The notes under the pieces: model-generated
Database searches by the model: none
What the model was told of the DNA's origin: nothing
Seen by the model: only the letters and a program-made list of their open reading frames with translations
Assembly: GCA_016744065.1 (NCBI GenBank)
Contig: JADGFA010000002.1
Span: 1 to 64,000, forward strand
Direction: 5' to 3'
DNA: 64,000 bases
From: Gammaproteobacteria bacterium
GTDB taxonomy: Bacteria > Pseudomonadota > Gammaproteobacteria > SZUA-229
Made by a program: the position numbers and the translations under genes
Shown: piece after piece, positions 1 to 9,363 of the stretch
How positions within the stretch are numbered: position 1 is the stretch's first letter
How the letters are laid out: each line of letters starts with the position of its first letter

Positions 1-216
1 ATATATTAGTTATTATAATAAAGCCCCCAGCTTTCTGTGGATAACTTAAAAATACTTAACATTATCAATATGTTATTTTATTAAACGTGCTTTAATAACT
101 TTTTAATATGCTTTCTGTAAACTGTAGACAGATTGTGGATAACTCATACTCTGCTTTTTATTCACATAAGCATACAATACTTATCCACAGGATAGGAAAT
201 TGCTTATTTTATCTTT
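1..216. other. Origin-side intergenic region with DnaA boxes (probable oriC part)
   Basis: This region downstream of dnaA holds four matches to the DnaA box TTWTNCACA: reverse-strand boxes at 36-44 and 134-142 (TGTGGATAA), and forward boxes at 158-166 (TTATTCACA) and 181-189 (TTATCCACA). The stretch between the first two is rich in A and T (about 60-120) and could serve as an unwinding element. The divergent rpmH-dnaA gap, the origin site in some relatives, shows no such boxes. The likely reading is that this is part of oriC in the dnaA-dnaN interval, with dnaN beyond the left edge. The region is cut by the window start, so its full extent is unseen. Confidence 0.7.
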
Positions 217-1584
217 TTAGTTACTTAAAATACGTAATAAATTAGTGTAATCCTCGTCAATTTTACTGTCTGATTCTCGTAATTCTGTGATTTTTCTACA
301 ACCATGTAAAATAGTAGTATGATCACGTCCACCAAAAGCATTACCAATTTCTGGCAGGCTGTGATTAGTTAATTCTTTCGATAATGCCATAGCAACTTGA
401 CGTGGACGAGTAATAGACCGGCTACGACTATTTGAATGTAAATCGGAAATACGAATTTTGTAATATTCTGCAACTGTTTTTTGAATATTTTCAATTGTGA
501 TTAAACGGTCATGTAAGGCAATTAAATCCCTTAATGTATCTTTAGCAAATTCTAGTGTTATAGGTTTGCCTGTAAAATTAGCTGTTGCCATAACCCGACG
601 TAATGAACCTTCTAACTCACGAATATTAGAGCGAATACGCTTGGCAATAAAGAAAGCAACTTCATTTGGTAAAACAATATCAAATTCTTCCGCTTTTTTT
701 TGTAATATGGCAACGCGTGTTTCTAGTTCAGGTGGTTCAATGCATACAGGTAAACCCCAACCAAAACGCGATTTTAGACGTTCTTCTAACCCATCAATTT
801 CTTTAGGGTAACGATCACAGGTCAATATGATCTGCCTTCCGCCTTCAAGTAAAGCATTAAAAGTATGGAAAAATTCTTCCTGTGAACGTTCTTTACCTGC
901 AAAAAACTGAATATCATCAATAAGTAATACATCTAAAGATCGATAAAATTGTTTAAATTCATCCATTGTATTGTGTTGCAAGGCTTTGATCATATGAGTA
1001 ACAAAGCGTTCAGAATGTAAATAAACGATTCTGGCCTGTGGGTTATTTTGTAATATCTGGTTTCCTACAGCATGCATTAGGTGTGTTTTACCTAAACCGA
1101 CACCACCATAAAGAAACAAAGGGTTATAAGAACCTGCTGGGTTTTCAACTACTTGTAATGAAGCAGCTTTTGCTAATTGATTACTTTTACCTTCAATAAA
1201 GTTATCAAAAGTAAAACCAATATTTAAATGGTGCTCAATTTTTACATTTGAAGGTTTTGTAACCATGGAAGGTTGTTTTGGAGCTGGTGATGCAATTGGT
1301 TGTGATGGTGTATTTGTAGGTTTAAATTGAGGTTTTGGGTTTTTACTACCAATATCAAGAGAAATGGATATGTTTTGATCTGACGTTATCTGCTGGCAAA
1401 TGGTAATGATCTGTTGTAAAAAGTGTTGCTTAACCCAATCCATCACGAAACTATTGGGGGCGAACAAAAACAACTGATTATTCGACTCTTCAGTTTGTAA
1501 AGGTCGAATCCAGGTATTTAACTGCTGATCTGATAATTCTTGTTCCAGTCGTTGTAGACACTGATCCCACAAAGCACTCGACAC
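217..1584 (-). CDS. dnaA: Chromosomal replication initiator protein DnaA
   Basis: This is the initiator ATPase that binds DnaA boxes, melts oriC and loads the helicase. The 455-residue protein has the usual layout: domain I (about 1-80), a proline- and lysine-rich linker (about 81-118), the AAA+ domain with Walker A GGVGLGKT at 160-167 and Walker B LLIDDIQF at 220-227, and the DNA-binding domain IV with the signature [11 protein letters not shown] at 418-428. Length and start ([10 protein letters not shown]) match the family, so no other start was considered. It points left, away from rpmH, and DnaA boxes follow its stop codon, which fits autoregulation and an origin in the dnaA-dnaN gap. Nothing is missing or broken. 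Confidence 0.98.
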   Translation of the reverse strand: MSSALWDQCLQRLEQELSDQQLNTWIRPLQTEESNNQLFLFAPNSFVMDWVKQHFLQQIITICQQITSDQNISISLDIGSKNPKPQFKPTNTPSQPIASPAPKQPSMVTKPSNVKIEHHLNIGFTFDNFIEGKSNQLAKAASLQVVENPAGSYNPLFLYGGVGLGKTHLMHAVGNQILQNNPQARIVYLHSERFVTHMIKALQHNTMDEFKQFYRSLDVLLIDDIQFFAGKERSQEEFFHTFNALLEGGRQIILTCDRYPKEIDGLEERLKSRFGWGLPVCIEPPELETRVAILQKKAEEFDIVLPNEVAFFIAKRIRSNIRELEGSLRRVMATANFTGKPITLEFAKDTLRDLIALHDRLITIENIQKTVAEYYKIRISDLHSNSRSRSITRPRQVAMALSKELTNHSLPEIGNAFGGRDHTTILHGCRKITELRESDSKIDEDYTNLLRILSN

Positions 1585-1927
1585 GAAATATAATCCCCAA
1601 TAAAAAATGCATATACCATAACTTGCCTGTATTAATTATGAGTAATATATAATTATTGATATAAACAGGTTATGAAAGGTGAACAGGTAATAATAACCTG
1701 CAATGTAGAATCGTTAAACTACTATTTTCAATACAATTATAAGAAATTAGATATTAATGAGGTGAAAGGGGCAAAGTTGCATTTTTTTTAATATATACAT
1801 GAAAATAGAGACGATATAGTCAGAGAAAATTGGTCTAAATAATTTTTATTCCAATTCCCATGATTTTTATAATGAAATTAACTGTTAACCTGTTATTTAG
1901 AAGGTTTTGAATATTTCTAATATTGTT
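1585..1927. other. dnaA-rpmH divergent intergenic region
   Basis: This is AT-rich spacer between the divergent dnaA and rpmH genes. It must hold the dnaA promoter on the minus strand, but I could not pick a convincing -35/-10 pair. A run near 1662-1700 has the word CAGGT twice followed by an inverted copy (ACCTG), a possible small hairpin or operator. No DnaA box and no gene is visible. The clear rpmH promoter begins at 1928. Confidence 0.5.
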
Positions 1928-1956
1928 TTGACTACTCGCCTCACTACGATTAGAAT
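1928..1956 (+). promoter_or_regulatory. Sigma70-type promoter of the rpmH-rnpA-yidD-yidC run
   Basis: A -35 element TTGACT (1928-1933) and a -10 element TAGAAT (1951-1956) are separated by exactly 17 bases. Transcription would start near 1963, about 33 bases before the rpmH start codon. Each hexamer has one mismatch to consensus, so a strong promoter is expected for this ribosomal protein operon. Confidence 0.8.
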
Positions 1957-1995
1957 ACATGCCCCAATTTTTCAAGATTATTTTAGGTCAAACCA

Positions 1996-2130
1996 ATGAA
2001 AAGAACTTTTCAACCAAGTCGCATTAAACGTGCACGTACTCATGGTTTTCGCGCGCGCAGTCGTACTGTTGGTGGGCGTAAAGTATTAAAAGCACGTCGT
2101 GCAAAAGGTAGAGCGCGTCTGTCTGCATAA
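1996..2130 (+). CDS. rpmH: 50S ribosomal protein L34
   Basis: This encodes the 44-residue L34 protein of the large ribosomal subunit. The sequence begins [20 protein letters not shown] and ends in a lysine- and arginine-rich tail ([13 protein letters not shown]), exactly the family pattern and length. The ATG lies 33 bases after the predicted transcription start. It is the first gene of the conserved rpmH-rnpA-yidD-yidC order and is divergent from dnaA. It is highly basic, as expected for an rRNA-binding protein. Confidence 0.97.
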   Translation: MKRTFQPSRIKRARTHGFRARSRTVGGRKVLKARRAKGRARLSA

Positions 2131-2157
2131 TAACAGGCTAATCTTAAGTACCAGGTA

Positions 2158-2550
2158 ATGACAGATATGAGGGCATGTTTTTCAAAGCATGTTCGCTTGC
2201 TAAAACCGGATGAATTTAGTCGTGTGTTTAAAAATCCAGTTCGCTCTAGTGATCGTTATTTAACCGTACTTGCAGTTGCCAGGGATGAGGTAAAAATAGA
2301 AAATTCGGATTTTGGTTCACGATTAGGCTTGGCTATTTCAAAGAAAAATGCTAAAAGGGCTGTTGATCGTAATCGTATAAAACGATTAATACGTGAGAGT
2401 TTTCGGCAGAATCAACAAAATTTACCCGCAATTGACCTGGTAATAATGGCAAAACCAGGCACTAAAAGTGCTAAAAATCAGCAAATATTTCAATCTTTAG
2501 AACAACATTGGAATAAATTAGCTAAAAATTTTAAAAATCAGGATGTATAA
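2158..2550 (+). CDS. rnpA: Ribonuclease P protein component
   Basis: This is the protein subunit that helps the RNase P RNA trim the 5' leaders of tRNA precursors. The 130-residue protein carries the RNR signature between about 63 and 83 ([19 protein letters not shown]...), the main RNA-binding helix. An AGG lies just before the ATG at 2158; a second in-frame ATG at 2167 is possible. The gene follows rpmH by 27 bases and precedes yidD by 23, so one transcript is expected. Its length is in the normal range. Confidence 0.96.
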   Translation: MTDMRACFSKHVRLLKPDEFSRVFKNPVRSSDRYLTVLAVARDEVKIENSDFGSRLGLAISKKNAKRAVDRNRIKRLIRESFRQNQQNLPAIDLVIMAKPGTKSAKNQQIFQSLEQHWNKLAKNFKNQDV

Positions 2551-2573
2551 GGTCGGAATCTTTAAAAGTAGCT

Positions 2574-2813
2574 ATGCGCAAAATTTTTATCGGTCTTATC
2601 CATTTTTATCAATACGCAATTAGTCCGTATTTACCACCTCATTGTCGGTATACACCTACCTGTTCAACTTATGCAGTTGAAGCTATTAGCCGATTTGGTA
2701 TATTGCGCGGTGGCTGGATGGCTTTACGTCGAATTGGGCGTTGCCATCCCTGGCATGAGGGCGGTTATGATCCTCTTCCAGAAGATCCAGAAACTCCCGA
2801 ATGTAAACGCTAA
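2574..2813 (+). CDS. yidD: Membrane protein insertion efficiency factor YidD
   Basis: A small (79 residue) inner-membrane-associated protein that assists YidC-dependent insertion. Typical features are the amphipathic N-terminus ([20 protein letters not shown]), the cysteine motif with [11 protein letters not shown] at about 24-34, and the GGYDPLP block near the C-terminus. It lies between rnpA and yidC, its usual place. Length and motifs match the family, so confidence is high even though the gene is short. Confidence 0.95.
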   Translation: MRKIFIGLIHFYQYAISPYLPPHCRYTPTCSTYAVEAISRFGILRGGWMALRRIGRCHPWHEGGYDPLPEDPETPECKR

Positions 2814-2843
2814 ACGAATATAAATAAAATAATCAGGATATCA

Positions 2844-4481
2844 ATGGAAAACCAACGTACCATTCTTTACCTCGCCTTCTTTTTTACTCTGTTTTTGCTT
2901 TATCAAGAGTGGCAAAAGGCTTACGAACCTCAGCCTGTTATAACAAATGTTGGGCAGGTATCTAGTGTTTCCGGTGGTCATTCTGATGCTGATTTATCAT
3001 CACTTCCTGATGCGGTTATTCCAACCGGAACAAAGTTAGATAATGCATCACCCATTGCTTCAGAAGAAAATATTTCTCGTCAGTCTGTTCATGTTGTAAC
3101 GGATGTTCTCGATTTAATGATTGATACACAGGGTGGTACTGTATATCAATTAGATTTACGTGATTACCAGCTAAGTGCTGAGCAAATGGATAAACCATTT
3201 CGTTTATTTTCAACAAAAGAAAGTCTTTACCATACAGCTCAATCAGGTCTGGTTTCATCTGCGCATGCAGCACCAAATCATAAAGATATATATCAGGCAG
3301 AAAAATCTGAGTATCGTTTAGAAGAAGGTACGGATGAACTGAAAGTAATATTACACTGGCAGAAAGAAGGTGTAATTGTCAGTAAGGTATTTACCTTTAC
3401 CCGTGATAGTTATGTAATAGATGTTGAGCATGTCGTAACAGCGAATGACTGGAGTGGCTCTGAATATAGTCAATTAGTTCGATCATTACAGGAACGTGAA
3501 TCAACTATGATCCCTACTTATGTGGGTGGTGTGGTATTTAATGATGATATTAAATACGAAAAAGTTGATTTTGATGATATTGAAGATCAAAATTTTAAAG
3601 CAGATATGAAAGGTGGCTGGATTGCAATGATCCAACACTATTTCCTGGCTGCATGGGTGCCAGACCAGAAACAGGATAATTTTACTTATACATCACACCC
3701 TAACAGTAATCGCTATATATTAGGAATGCGCTCACCTGCAGTGAGTGCAACCTCGGGTGCCCCTGCTACATTTAAAAGTCAGTTAGTTGTAGGGCCAAAA
3801 TTACAGGACAGACTCGAAGTAATTTCTCCGGGTTTAGAACTGGTTGTTGATTATGGTGTATTAACTATATTAGCAAAACCTTTATTCTGGTTATTGAAAT
3901 TTTATCATTCTATGTTTGATAACTGGGGCTGGGCAATTATCTTTTTGACTATAACCGTAAAGATCGCTTTTTACTGGTTATCTGCAAAAGGTTATCGTTC
4001 AATGGCTCGTATGCGTAAAGTTGGTCCACGTATGCAACAGCTAAAAGAACGTTTTGGTGATGATCGTCAGCGTATGTCAGCTGAAATGATGAAAATGTAC
4101 AAAGAAGAGAAAATTAATCCATTAGGTGGTTGTTTCCCTATATTGATACAAATTCCTGTTTTTATTGCACTCTACTGGGTATTACTGGAATCCGTTGAGA
4201 TGCGTAATGCACCGTTTGCATTATGGATTCAAAATTTATCAGAACAGGATCCATATTTTATTTTACCCATACTAATGGGTGTAACCATGTTTATTCAGCA
4301 AAAGCTGAATCCGGCACCGGTTGATCCTGTACAGCAGAAAGTATTCCAGTTTATGCCTTTCGTGTTTACAATATTCTTCCTGTTCTTCCCGGCTGGTCTG
4401 GTACTTTACTGGGTAGTGAATAATACATTATCAATTATTCAGCAATGGGTTATTACCAAACGCATTGAAGCTGAGAAATAA
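2844..4481 (+). CDS. yidC: Membrane protein insertase YidC
   Basis: This is the Oxa1/Alb3-family insertase of the inner membrane, working alone or with SecYEG. The 545-residue protein has an N-terminal transmembrane helix (about 6-22), a large periplasmic beta domain (about 60-340), and the C-terminal five-helix core from about 350 onward, including the cytoplasmic hairpin with YRSMARMRKV and the INPLGGCFPILIQIPVFIAL segment. The arginine in YRSMARM is probably the conserved groove residue. It is the last gene of the rpmH run, and a GC-rich hairpin follows its stop. This is the Gram-negative long form. Confidence 0.97.
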   Translation: MENQRTILYLAFFFTLFLLYQEWQKAYEPQPVITNVGQVSSVSGGHSDADLSSLPDAVIPTGTKLDNASPIASEENISRQSVHVVTDVLDLMIDTQGGTVYQLDLRDYQLSAEQMDKPFRLFSTKESLYHTAQSGLVSSAHAAPNHKDIYQAEKSEYRLEEGTDELKVILHWQKEGVIVSKVFTFTRDSYVIDVEHVVTANDWSGSEYSQLVRSLQERESTMIPTYVGGVVFNDDIKYEKVDFDDIEDQNFKADMKGGWIAMIQHYFLAAWVPDQKQDNFTYTSHPNSNRYILGMRSPAVSATSGAPATFKSQLVVGPKLQDRLEVISPGLELVVDYGVLTILAKPLFWLLKFYHSMFDNWGWAIIFLTITVKIAFYWLSAKGYRSMARMRKVGPRMQQLKERFGDDRQRMSAEMMKMYKEEKINPLGGCFPILIQIPVFIALYWVLLESVEMRNAPFALWIQNLSEQDPYFILPILMGVTMFIQQKLNPAPVDPVQQKVFQFMPFVFTIFFLFFPAGLVLYWVVNNTLSIIQQWVITKRIEAEK

Positions 4482-4506
4482 ACCAGCGATCGGCTATATA
4501 TTCCGC

Positions 4507-4540
4507 GGGGAAAGGGTGTGTTTTTTACGCCCTGTTCCCC
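4507..4540 (+). terminator. GC-rich hairpin between yidC and mnmE
   Basis: A stem of GGGGAA (4507-4512) with TTCCCC (4535-4540), extended by AGGGTG (4513-4518) against CGCCCT (4528-4533) with one bulged base, encloses a T-rich loop. No U-tract follows the stem, so it is not a textbook intrinsic terminator. It may reduce read-through or stabilise the upstream mRNA. Confidence 0.4.
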
Positions 4541-4654
4541 TAACCCGAGTGGGAAAGATACTCCGTCCCTGATAGAGATATACCTGAATAGATCAAGAAA
4601 TAGAAAATCTAAATCTTTATTTCAAATTCTTGTTACGGCAAGTAAACTCCTTAC

Positions 4655-6007
4655 ATGACACAATCTAACAAAGATACAATTGCCGCTATTGCCACTGCTC
4701 CTGGCAGAGGTGGTGTAGGTATCGTGCGGGTATCAGGCCCGAAAAGTTTCGAAATAGCTGATAAAATACTCGGAAAAACTCCTAAAATACGTAAAGCTGA
4801 ATATTTACCATTCAGAGATAATGACGGTCAGGTTATAGATACGGGTATTGCATTGCTTTTTCAAAACCCAAACTCATTTACAGGCGAAGACATATTAGAG
4901 CTTCAAGCCCACGGTGGTCCGGTGGTGTTGGATATGATTCTTAAATGTGTATTAAAACTGGATGCTCGACCTGCAAGAGCAGGTGAATTTACCGAACAGG
5001 CATTTTTAAATGACAAAATGGATCTGGCCCAGGCAGAAGCTGTTGCCGATTTAATAGAAGCAGAATCATCTGAGGCGGCTAAGGCTGCTGTAAGATCATT
5101 ACAGGGTGAATTTTCAAAAACGATACAGGATCTTGTACAAAGCCTGATAGAGCTTCGTCTGTATGTTGAAGCATCATTAGATTTTCCTGAAGAAGAAATT
5201 GATTTTTTAAATGATGGAAAAGTAGAAGCAAAACTGGCATCTATAGAATCGGCTTTAGTTGATGTGTTTAAATCAGCGCGGCAGGGCTGTTTACTACGAG
5301 AAGGTATGACACTGGTTATAGCTGGTCGCCCCAATGCAGGAAAGTCGAGTTTATTAAATCAGTTAGCGGGTCGTGAATCAGCCATTGTAACGGATATTCC
5401 GGGAACTACCCGGGATGTATTACGTGAACATATTCAAATTGATGGATTACCTTTACATGTTATTGATACGGCTGGATTACGAAAAAGTGATGACCCTATA
5501 GAGCAGGAAGGTGTGCGTCGTGCCTGGAAAGAAATTGAACAGGCAGATCGAATTTTATTATTAGTCGATGATACGTACCGTGATGAGGATCATCTTGAAA
5601 TAGAAGATAAATTACCAAAACACATAGGTGTTACCCGTATATTTAATAAAATAGATAGTTCCGGTAGAAAAGCGGAGTTAATCGAAATTGAATCAGAAAC
5701 AGACATAGCATTGAGTGCTAAAACGGGCGTTGGAATAGATATTTTAAAAAATCATCTGAAGCAATGTATGGGCTATGAACAAAGTAATGAAGGTCGTTTT
5801 ATGGCAAGAAGGCGCCATATAGATGCGCTGGAAAAAGCAGATCAGCATTTACAAATTGCACGTTATAATTTAATAGAGCTACAGGCAGGTGAATTATTAG
5901 CAGAAGAACTACGCCTGGTTCAGGAAAATCTTAATGAAATAACTGGAGAATTTACCTCAGATGATTTATTGGGTAAGATATTTTCAAGTTTTTGTATAGG
6001 TAAATAA
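4655..6007 (+). CDS. mnmE: tRNA uridine-5-carboxymethylaminomethyl(34) synthesis GTPase MnmE
   Basis: MnmE works with MnmG to add the carboxymethylaminomethyl group to wobble U34 of several tRNAs. The 450-residue protein has the N-terminal tetrahydrofolate-binding domain (about 1-118), a helical domain, and an inserted GTPase domain with G1 GRPNAGKS at 224-231, G3 DTAG at 271-274 and G4 NKID at 331-334. It ends in the family's C-terminal FCIGK (446-450), whose cysteine is catalytic. It begins about 170 bases after yidC. Its partner MnmG lies 6 kb downstream, not next to it. Confidence 0.97.
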   Translation: MTQSNKDTIAAIATAPGRGGVGIVRVSGPKSFEIADKILGKTPKIRKAEYLPFRDNDGQVIDTGIALLFQNPNSFTGEDILELQAHGGPVVLDMILKCVLKLDARPARAGEFTEQAFLNDKMDLAQAEAVADLIEAESSEAAKAAVRSLQGEFSKTIQDLVQSLIELRLYVEASLDFPEEEIDFLNDGKVEAKLASIESALVDVFKSARQGCLLREGMTLVIAGRPNAGKSSLLNQLAGRESAIVTDIPGTTRDVLREHIQIDGLPLHVIDTAGLRKSDDPIEQEGVRRAWKEIEQADRILLLVDDTYRDEDHLEIEDKLPKHIGVTRIFNKIDSSGRKAELIEIESETDIALSAKTGVGIDILKNHLKQCMGYEQSNEGRFMARRRHIDALEKADQHLQIARYNLIELQAGELLAEELRLVQENLNEITGEFTSDDLLGKIFSSFCIGK

Positions 6008-6009
6008 TA

Positions 6010-6435
6010 ATGAAATTTTTTATAAAATATTTTTTGTTGTTGATGTTTATAAATACATATGCGATTGCAATAGATATATATAAGCCAGATAGTGGAGATA
6101 AAGAACTGGATAAATCACTGCAGCTAATTCATAAAAATATTAATAGAAAAAACAAATTAAAATTAACTAGCTTCGTTGATAAGGTGGCGGAAGAATTCCA
6201 GGTTCCCGTTGGAAAGGTTGAAGAATTATTTAATCATTATAAATTTAAGGCACCTGATACTTTAATGAGTGTATCAATAGCAGACGTTAGTGGTGAGCCA
6301 TTACAAAATATTGTTGGTCTATATTTCAAAAATCAGGATAAGGGTTGGAAATATACCTTGAAACAATTAAATATAAGAAAAGAGAGTAAAATATATAATC
6401 AAATTAAAAAAGACGTAAAAAATTTCTTATTATAA
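6010..6435 (+). CDS. Small exported hypothetical protein
   Basis: I do not recognise this 141-residue protein. It starts two bases after the mnmE stop codon, so it is probably translated from the same message. The N-terminus (MKFFIKYFLLLMFINTYAIA) is a clear signal peptide of about 20 residues, so the product is probably periplasmic. The mature part is lysine-rich, with a helical segment DKVAEEFQVPVGKVEELFNHY near 58-78 that suggests a small helical domain. There are no cysteines or catalytic motifs. Codon use is more AT-rich than that of mnmE. No function is assigned. Confidence 0.75.
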   Translation: MKFFIKYFLLLMFINTYAIAIDIYKPDSGDKELDKSLQLIHKNINRKNKLKLTSFVDKVAEEFQVPVGKVEELFNHYKFKAPDTLMSVSIADVSGEPLQNIVGLYFKNQDKGWKYTLKQLNIRKESKIYNQIKKDVKNFLL

Positions 6436-6439
6436 ATTT

Positions 6440-7546
6440 TTAAGATAAATGATAATGACTGGATAAATATTCAAGTACTTCATTTTGTGAACCTTTAAAA
6501 ATAACACGTTCGGTTTTTTTACTAAACTGATAGTCATACATAGGATCATAATAATCAACAAGTAAAGTTCGAATCCAGTCTTTATGATATTCAGTTATAT
6601 TGTTTTCACGTTGCTGAGTAATTGCATAGGATAATAATGATTTAAGTTGCTTGTAACGTACGCCACCTAACCGACGTTGTATTTTATTAATAGCTTCATT
6701 AAGTTGATCTGACCATTTATCAAAACCTGTTTCATTGTCATAGTGTTGTTGATACTCAGCTAAAGCTTCAATTATATATTCCTGAAAAGTAATGTTGGTG
6801 CGTTCATCAATACTGGCTTCTAACTGAATAAGTGGAGAAAGCTGCATTTTGTTGTATAGAACTTCAGGTATTCGCCTTGAGCCAATATTAGGTGCTTCAT
6901 CTTCAAATACAATATGTGAAATATTTTTATTACATTGTTGTAAAAGAAAAATAGATAAGTTGTTTTCGATATCAATTTGAGATGGTTGAGGTGTGGCATG
7001 TTTGCCAAAAACTGAACCGCGATGATGGAAGACACCTTCGAGATCAATTTTTTGCTTTAATTTATCAAGTAAAATTGTTTTTCCTATACCTGTGCGCCCG
7101 CCCAGTATTACAGGTTGAATATTGGCTATAGATAACTCAAGTTCATTAATTAAAAATCGACGCATGGCTTTATAGCCACCCTTTACTCGGGGAAAGATAG
7201 TGCCGGTTTGTTCATAAATCCATTGTTGGGAAATTTTTGAACGCATGCCACCACGAAAACAGTAAAGTACTCCCTGAGGATTATTTTCAAAGAATTTTCC
7301 CCAGTGGTCTACCCGTTCAGATTTGGTTTTACCCTGAACTAACAGATGGCCAAGTTTAATGGCTTCTTCCTGACCCATATTTTTATATTTAATACCGATT
7401 GTTTCTCTTTCTTCATTATTTATTAGAGGGAAATTTTCTGCAAAGGGAAAAGCTCCCTGGGAAAATTCAATTGGAGCGCGAACATCTAATAAGGGTGTTT
7501 GTTGTAAAAATAATGATCGGTAGTCATCAATTTGAGGTAAATCCAT
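6440..7546 (-). CDS. mnmH: tRNA 2-selenouridine synthase (MnmH/SelU)
   Basis: This enzyme replaces sulfur by selenium in 2-thiouridine at the tRNA wobble position, through a geranylated intermediate, using selenophosphate. The 368-residue protein has an N-terminal rhodanese domain with the active cysteine at 96 in LYCFRGGMRS, then a P-loop domain with GGRTGIGKT at 149-157. Both are family hallmarks, and the length is normal. It is convergent with the preceding small gene, four bases apart. Its presence implies that selenophosphate synthase SelD is encoded elsewhere in the genome. The link with mnmE is by tRNA position only, not by operon. Confidence 0.93.
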   Translation of the reverse strand: MDLPQIDDYRSLFLQQTPLLDVRAPIEFSQGAFPFAENFPLINNEERETIGIKYKNMGQEEAIKLGHLLVQGKTKSERVDHWGKFFENNPQGVLYCFRGGMRSKISQQWIYEQTGTIFPRVKGGYKAMRRFLINELELSIANIQPVILGGRTGIGKTILLDKLKQKIDLEGVFHHRGSVFGKHATPQPSQIDIENNLSIFLLQQCNKNISHIVFEDEAPNIGSRRIPEVLYNKMQLSPLIQLEASIDERTNITFQEYIIEALAEYQQHYDNETGFDKWSDQLNEAINKIQRRLGGVRYKQLKSLLSYAITQQRENNITEYHKDWIRTLLVDYYDPMYDYQFSKKTERVIFKGSQNEVLEYLSSHYHLS

Positions 7547-7658
7547 AAAAATAGCTTGTGATGATATATAGTAATTGAGTAGTCTAGTATACGCTTATAT
7601 AAGTGGGATTGTGTTGGTAATAATTAATGTTAGGAATGCTTATATAATACCTGGTCAT

Positions 7659-7964
7659 TCATGTTAATCGCTTAAGAAAAACTTTCATTTCTTTAGCAGC
7701 CTGAATATCCCCTTTTATTTCAGCGATTTGAATGCCTTTTTTGTAGGTATTAATAGCGTGTTCATGTTGACCGGCTTGAGTATAAGCTTTACCCAGTAAC
7801 TTAAATGCAGCAGAGTATTCCTTATCAAACTCCAGTGCTTTGAGCAGATGTTCAATTGCGGATAAAAACTCTCCTTTTTTTAATAGAGCCTGACCAAGCC
7901 CAAAACGCAGAATTAAGCTGTCATGGCCCTGTTCTAACATAGATTTAAGAGATTCTATATTCAT
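7659..7964 (-). CDS. Small tetratricopeptide-repeat protein
   Basis: A 101-residue protein made almost only of TPR helices: residues about 18-51 (LRFGLGQALLKKGEFLSAIEHLLKAL) and about 52-86 (AAFKLLGKAYTQAGQHEHAIN) match the TPR pattern with its conserved G, A and Y positions. There is no signal peptide, so a cytoplasmic protein-interaction role is likely. It stands alone between mnmH and a DUF454 gene on the other strand. The binding partner is unknown. Confidence 0.8.
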   Translation of the reverse strand: MNIESLKSMLEQGHDSLILRFGLGQALLKKGEFLSAIEHLLKALEFDKEYSAAFKLLGKAYTQAGQHEHAINTYKKGIQIAEIKGDIQAAKEMKVFLKRLT

Positions 7965-8087
7965 AGCTATTATTATATATGAGAGGAAGAGTACAATATC
8001 AGCTAACCGGTGCGATACACAATGTATATTTCATCATGTTAAGCTTAAACAGGATTCACTTATAAAATATAAGTAAAATATTTGAGA

Positions 8088-8477
8088 ATGATGAAAATAG
8101 TATATTTCATATTAGGTTGGTTCTTTTTTGTATTGGGTATCATAGGTGTTCTTTTGCCTGTAGTGCCAACAACACCATTTATGCTGCTTGCTTTGTGGGC
8201 ATTTTCACGTAGTTCAGATCGGTTTCATAGCTGGCTATATAATCATTCACTTTTTGGACCACCGTTACAGATGTGGCAAAAACATCGTGTGATACCTTTA
8301 GCAGGCAAAATTATGTCTGTGAGTTTTATAAGTATAAGCTTTATATATATGACGGTTTTTTCACCTGTTAGTATTTTATTGAAATTAATTATTGCTGTAT
8401 TTATGTTATATGGGGTCTGGTTTGTATTAACCAAACCATCGGTTCCACCTAAAAATGATCGTGTTATAGAATTATAA
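8088..8477 (+). CDS. DUF454 (YbaN-family) inner-membrane protein
   Basis: A 129-residue membrane protein of the YbaN/DUF454 family. The N-terminal signature is clear: a hydrophobic helix, then LPVVPTTPFMLLALWAFSRS, followed by a small soluble loop and two more hydrophobic segments (about 65-105). The family function is unknown. I start at ATG 8088, since the frame's only upstream start (TTG 8082) adds two residues and has no better ribosome site. Thirteen bases separate it from the next gene, so the two are likely co-transcribed. Confidence 0.85.
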   Translation: MMKIVYFILGWFFFVLGIIGVLLPVVPTTPFMLLALWAFSRSSDRFHSWLYNHSLFGPPLQMWQKHRVIPLAGKIMSVSFISISFIYMTVFSPVSILLKLIIAVFMLYGVWFVLTKPSVPPKNDRVIEL

Positions 8478-8490
8478 ATATAAGGTTGTT

Positions 8491-8964
8491 ATGTCTAATA
8501 TTTTAAAAACTTTTTTACAGGCAGATGAATTTAAACAGCCGCATGCCTGTGAAAAAATTAATTTTAAAGTTGGTGATCGAATAATGATGGAGGGTGAAGA
8601 AAGCCTTGATGTTTTTTATATTGAACAGGGTCATGTTCGTATTAATAAGCGTGTTGTACTGCATGATGGTCGGCAAATACAGTCAGGGTTTTGTGATTTA
8701 GGCCCGGGAGATACGTTTGGAGAATTAAATTTATTCGATGGTTCACCACGTAGTGCATCGGTATTTGCATGTGATAATGTGGAGGTTATCCGAATAAATA
8801 GAAAAATATTGATAGACTATATGGATAATCACCCGGAAGAAGCCTATCATTTATTTAAACATTGGTTACAAAGGTTGGCTAGTAATATACGCCAGTCAAA
8901 TGATCGAAGTAGCCATTTGTTTGCCTGGGGACTTAATCAATATGGAATAGATGACGAGTTATAA
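8491..8964 (+). CDS. Stand-alone cyclic nucleotide-binding domain protein
   Basis: A 157-residue protein with one Crp/Fnr-type cyclic nucleotide-binding domain (about 20-125). The phosphate-binding cassette is visible as GELNLFDGSPRSASV at about 77-91. No helix-turn-helix follows: the protein ends about 30 residues after the domain in a helix, so it is not a transcription factor of the Crp type. A sensor or adaptor role is inferred. It lies between the DUF454 gene and a GTG-start hypothetical gene, all closely spaced on the same strand. Which nucleotide is bound cannot be told. Confidence 0.85.
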   Translation: MSNILKTFLQADEFKQPHACEKINFKVGDRIMMEGEESLDVFYIEQGHVRINKRVVLHDGRQIQSGFCDLGPGDTFGELNLFDGSPRSASVFACDNVEVIRINRKILIDYMDNHPEEAYHLFKHWLQRLASNIRQSNDRSSHLFAWGLNQYGIDDEL

Positions 8965-8984
8965 GGTTAATTAATAATAAAATA

Positions 8985-9329
8985 GTGAATATAAATTTGA
9001 AATTACCATTGCCAAAAGACAGGAAATTGGAAGTTTTTTTTAGAGTAGAAGCTGGTTGTTTAGGCCCTCAGGGTGAAGAGCATGTAGTTGAATTTTGTGA
9101 GTCTGCTCAAAAAGCGGTTGATGCAATTGATGCAGATTTTGTGCATTGGAATATTATGCCAAGAGATGATAAATTATTGCCTGAAATGGAGTATAAATTA
9201 AATAGTAAAAAACTAACACATGATAAGGCAGCAAAATACCTTGAATTTTTTGATAAAAATCTAGATGAGTTTGAAGGGCATCTACATGATAAGCTAGCTC
9301 TGCTTATTGATGAGTATTTAGGTTATTAG
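8985..9329 (+). CDS. Hypothetical acidic protein
   Basis: I do not recognise this 114-residue cytoplasmic protein. It begins with GTG, 20 bases after the stop of the cyclic-nucleotide-binding gene, and is probably in its operon. It is acidic and mixed alpha/beta by eye, with two cysteines in VEAGCLGPQGEEHVVEFCES (about 22-41) that could form a metal or redox site. There are no signal peptide or membrane segments. Its neighbour suggests a signalling link, but no function is assigned. Confidence 0.7.
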   Translation: MNINLKLPLPKDRKLEVFFRVEAGCLGPQGEEHVVEFCESAQKAVDAIDADFVHWNIMPRDDKLLPEMEYKLNSKKLTHDKAAKYLEFFDKNLDEFEGHLHDKLALLIDEYLGY

Positions 9330-9363
9330 GTAGAACGATGAGTATAGGCACTCTCTTTTCAGG

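Noticed and set aside
497..811. 104-residue plus-strand frame
   Set aside because: Entirely antisense to dnaA.
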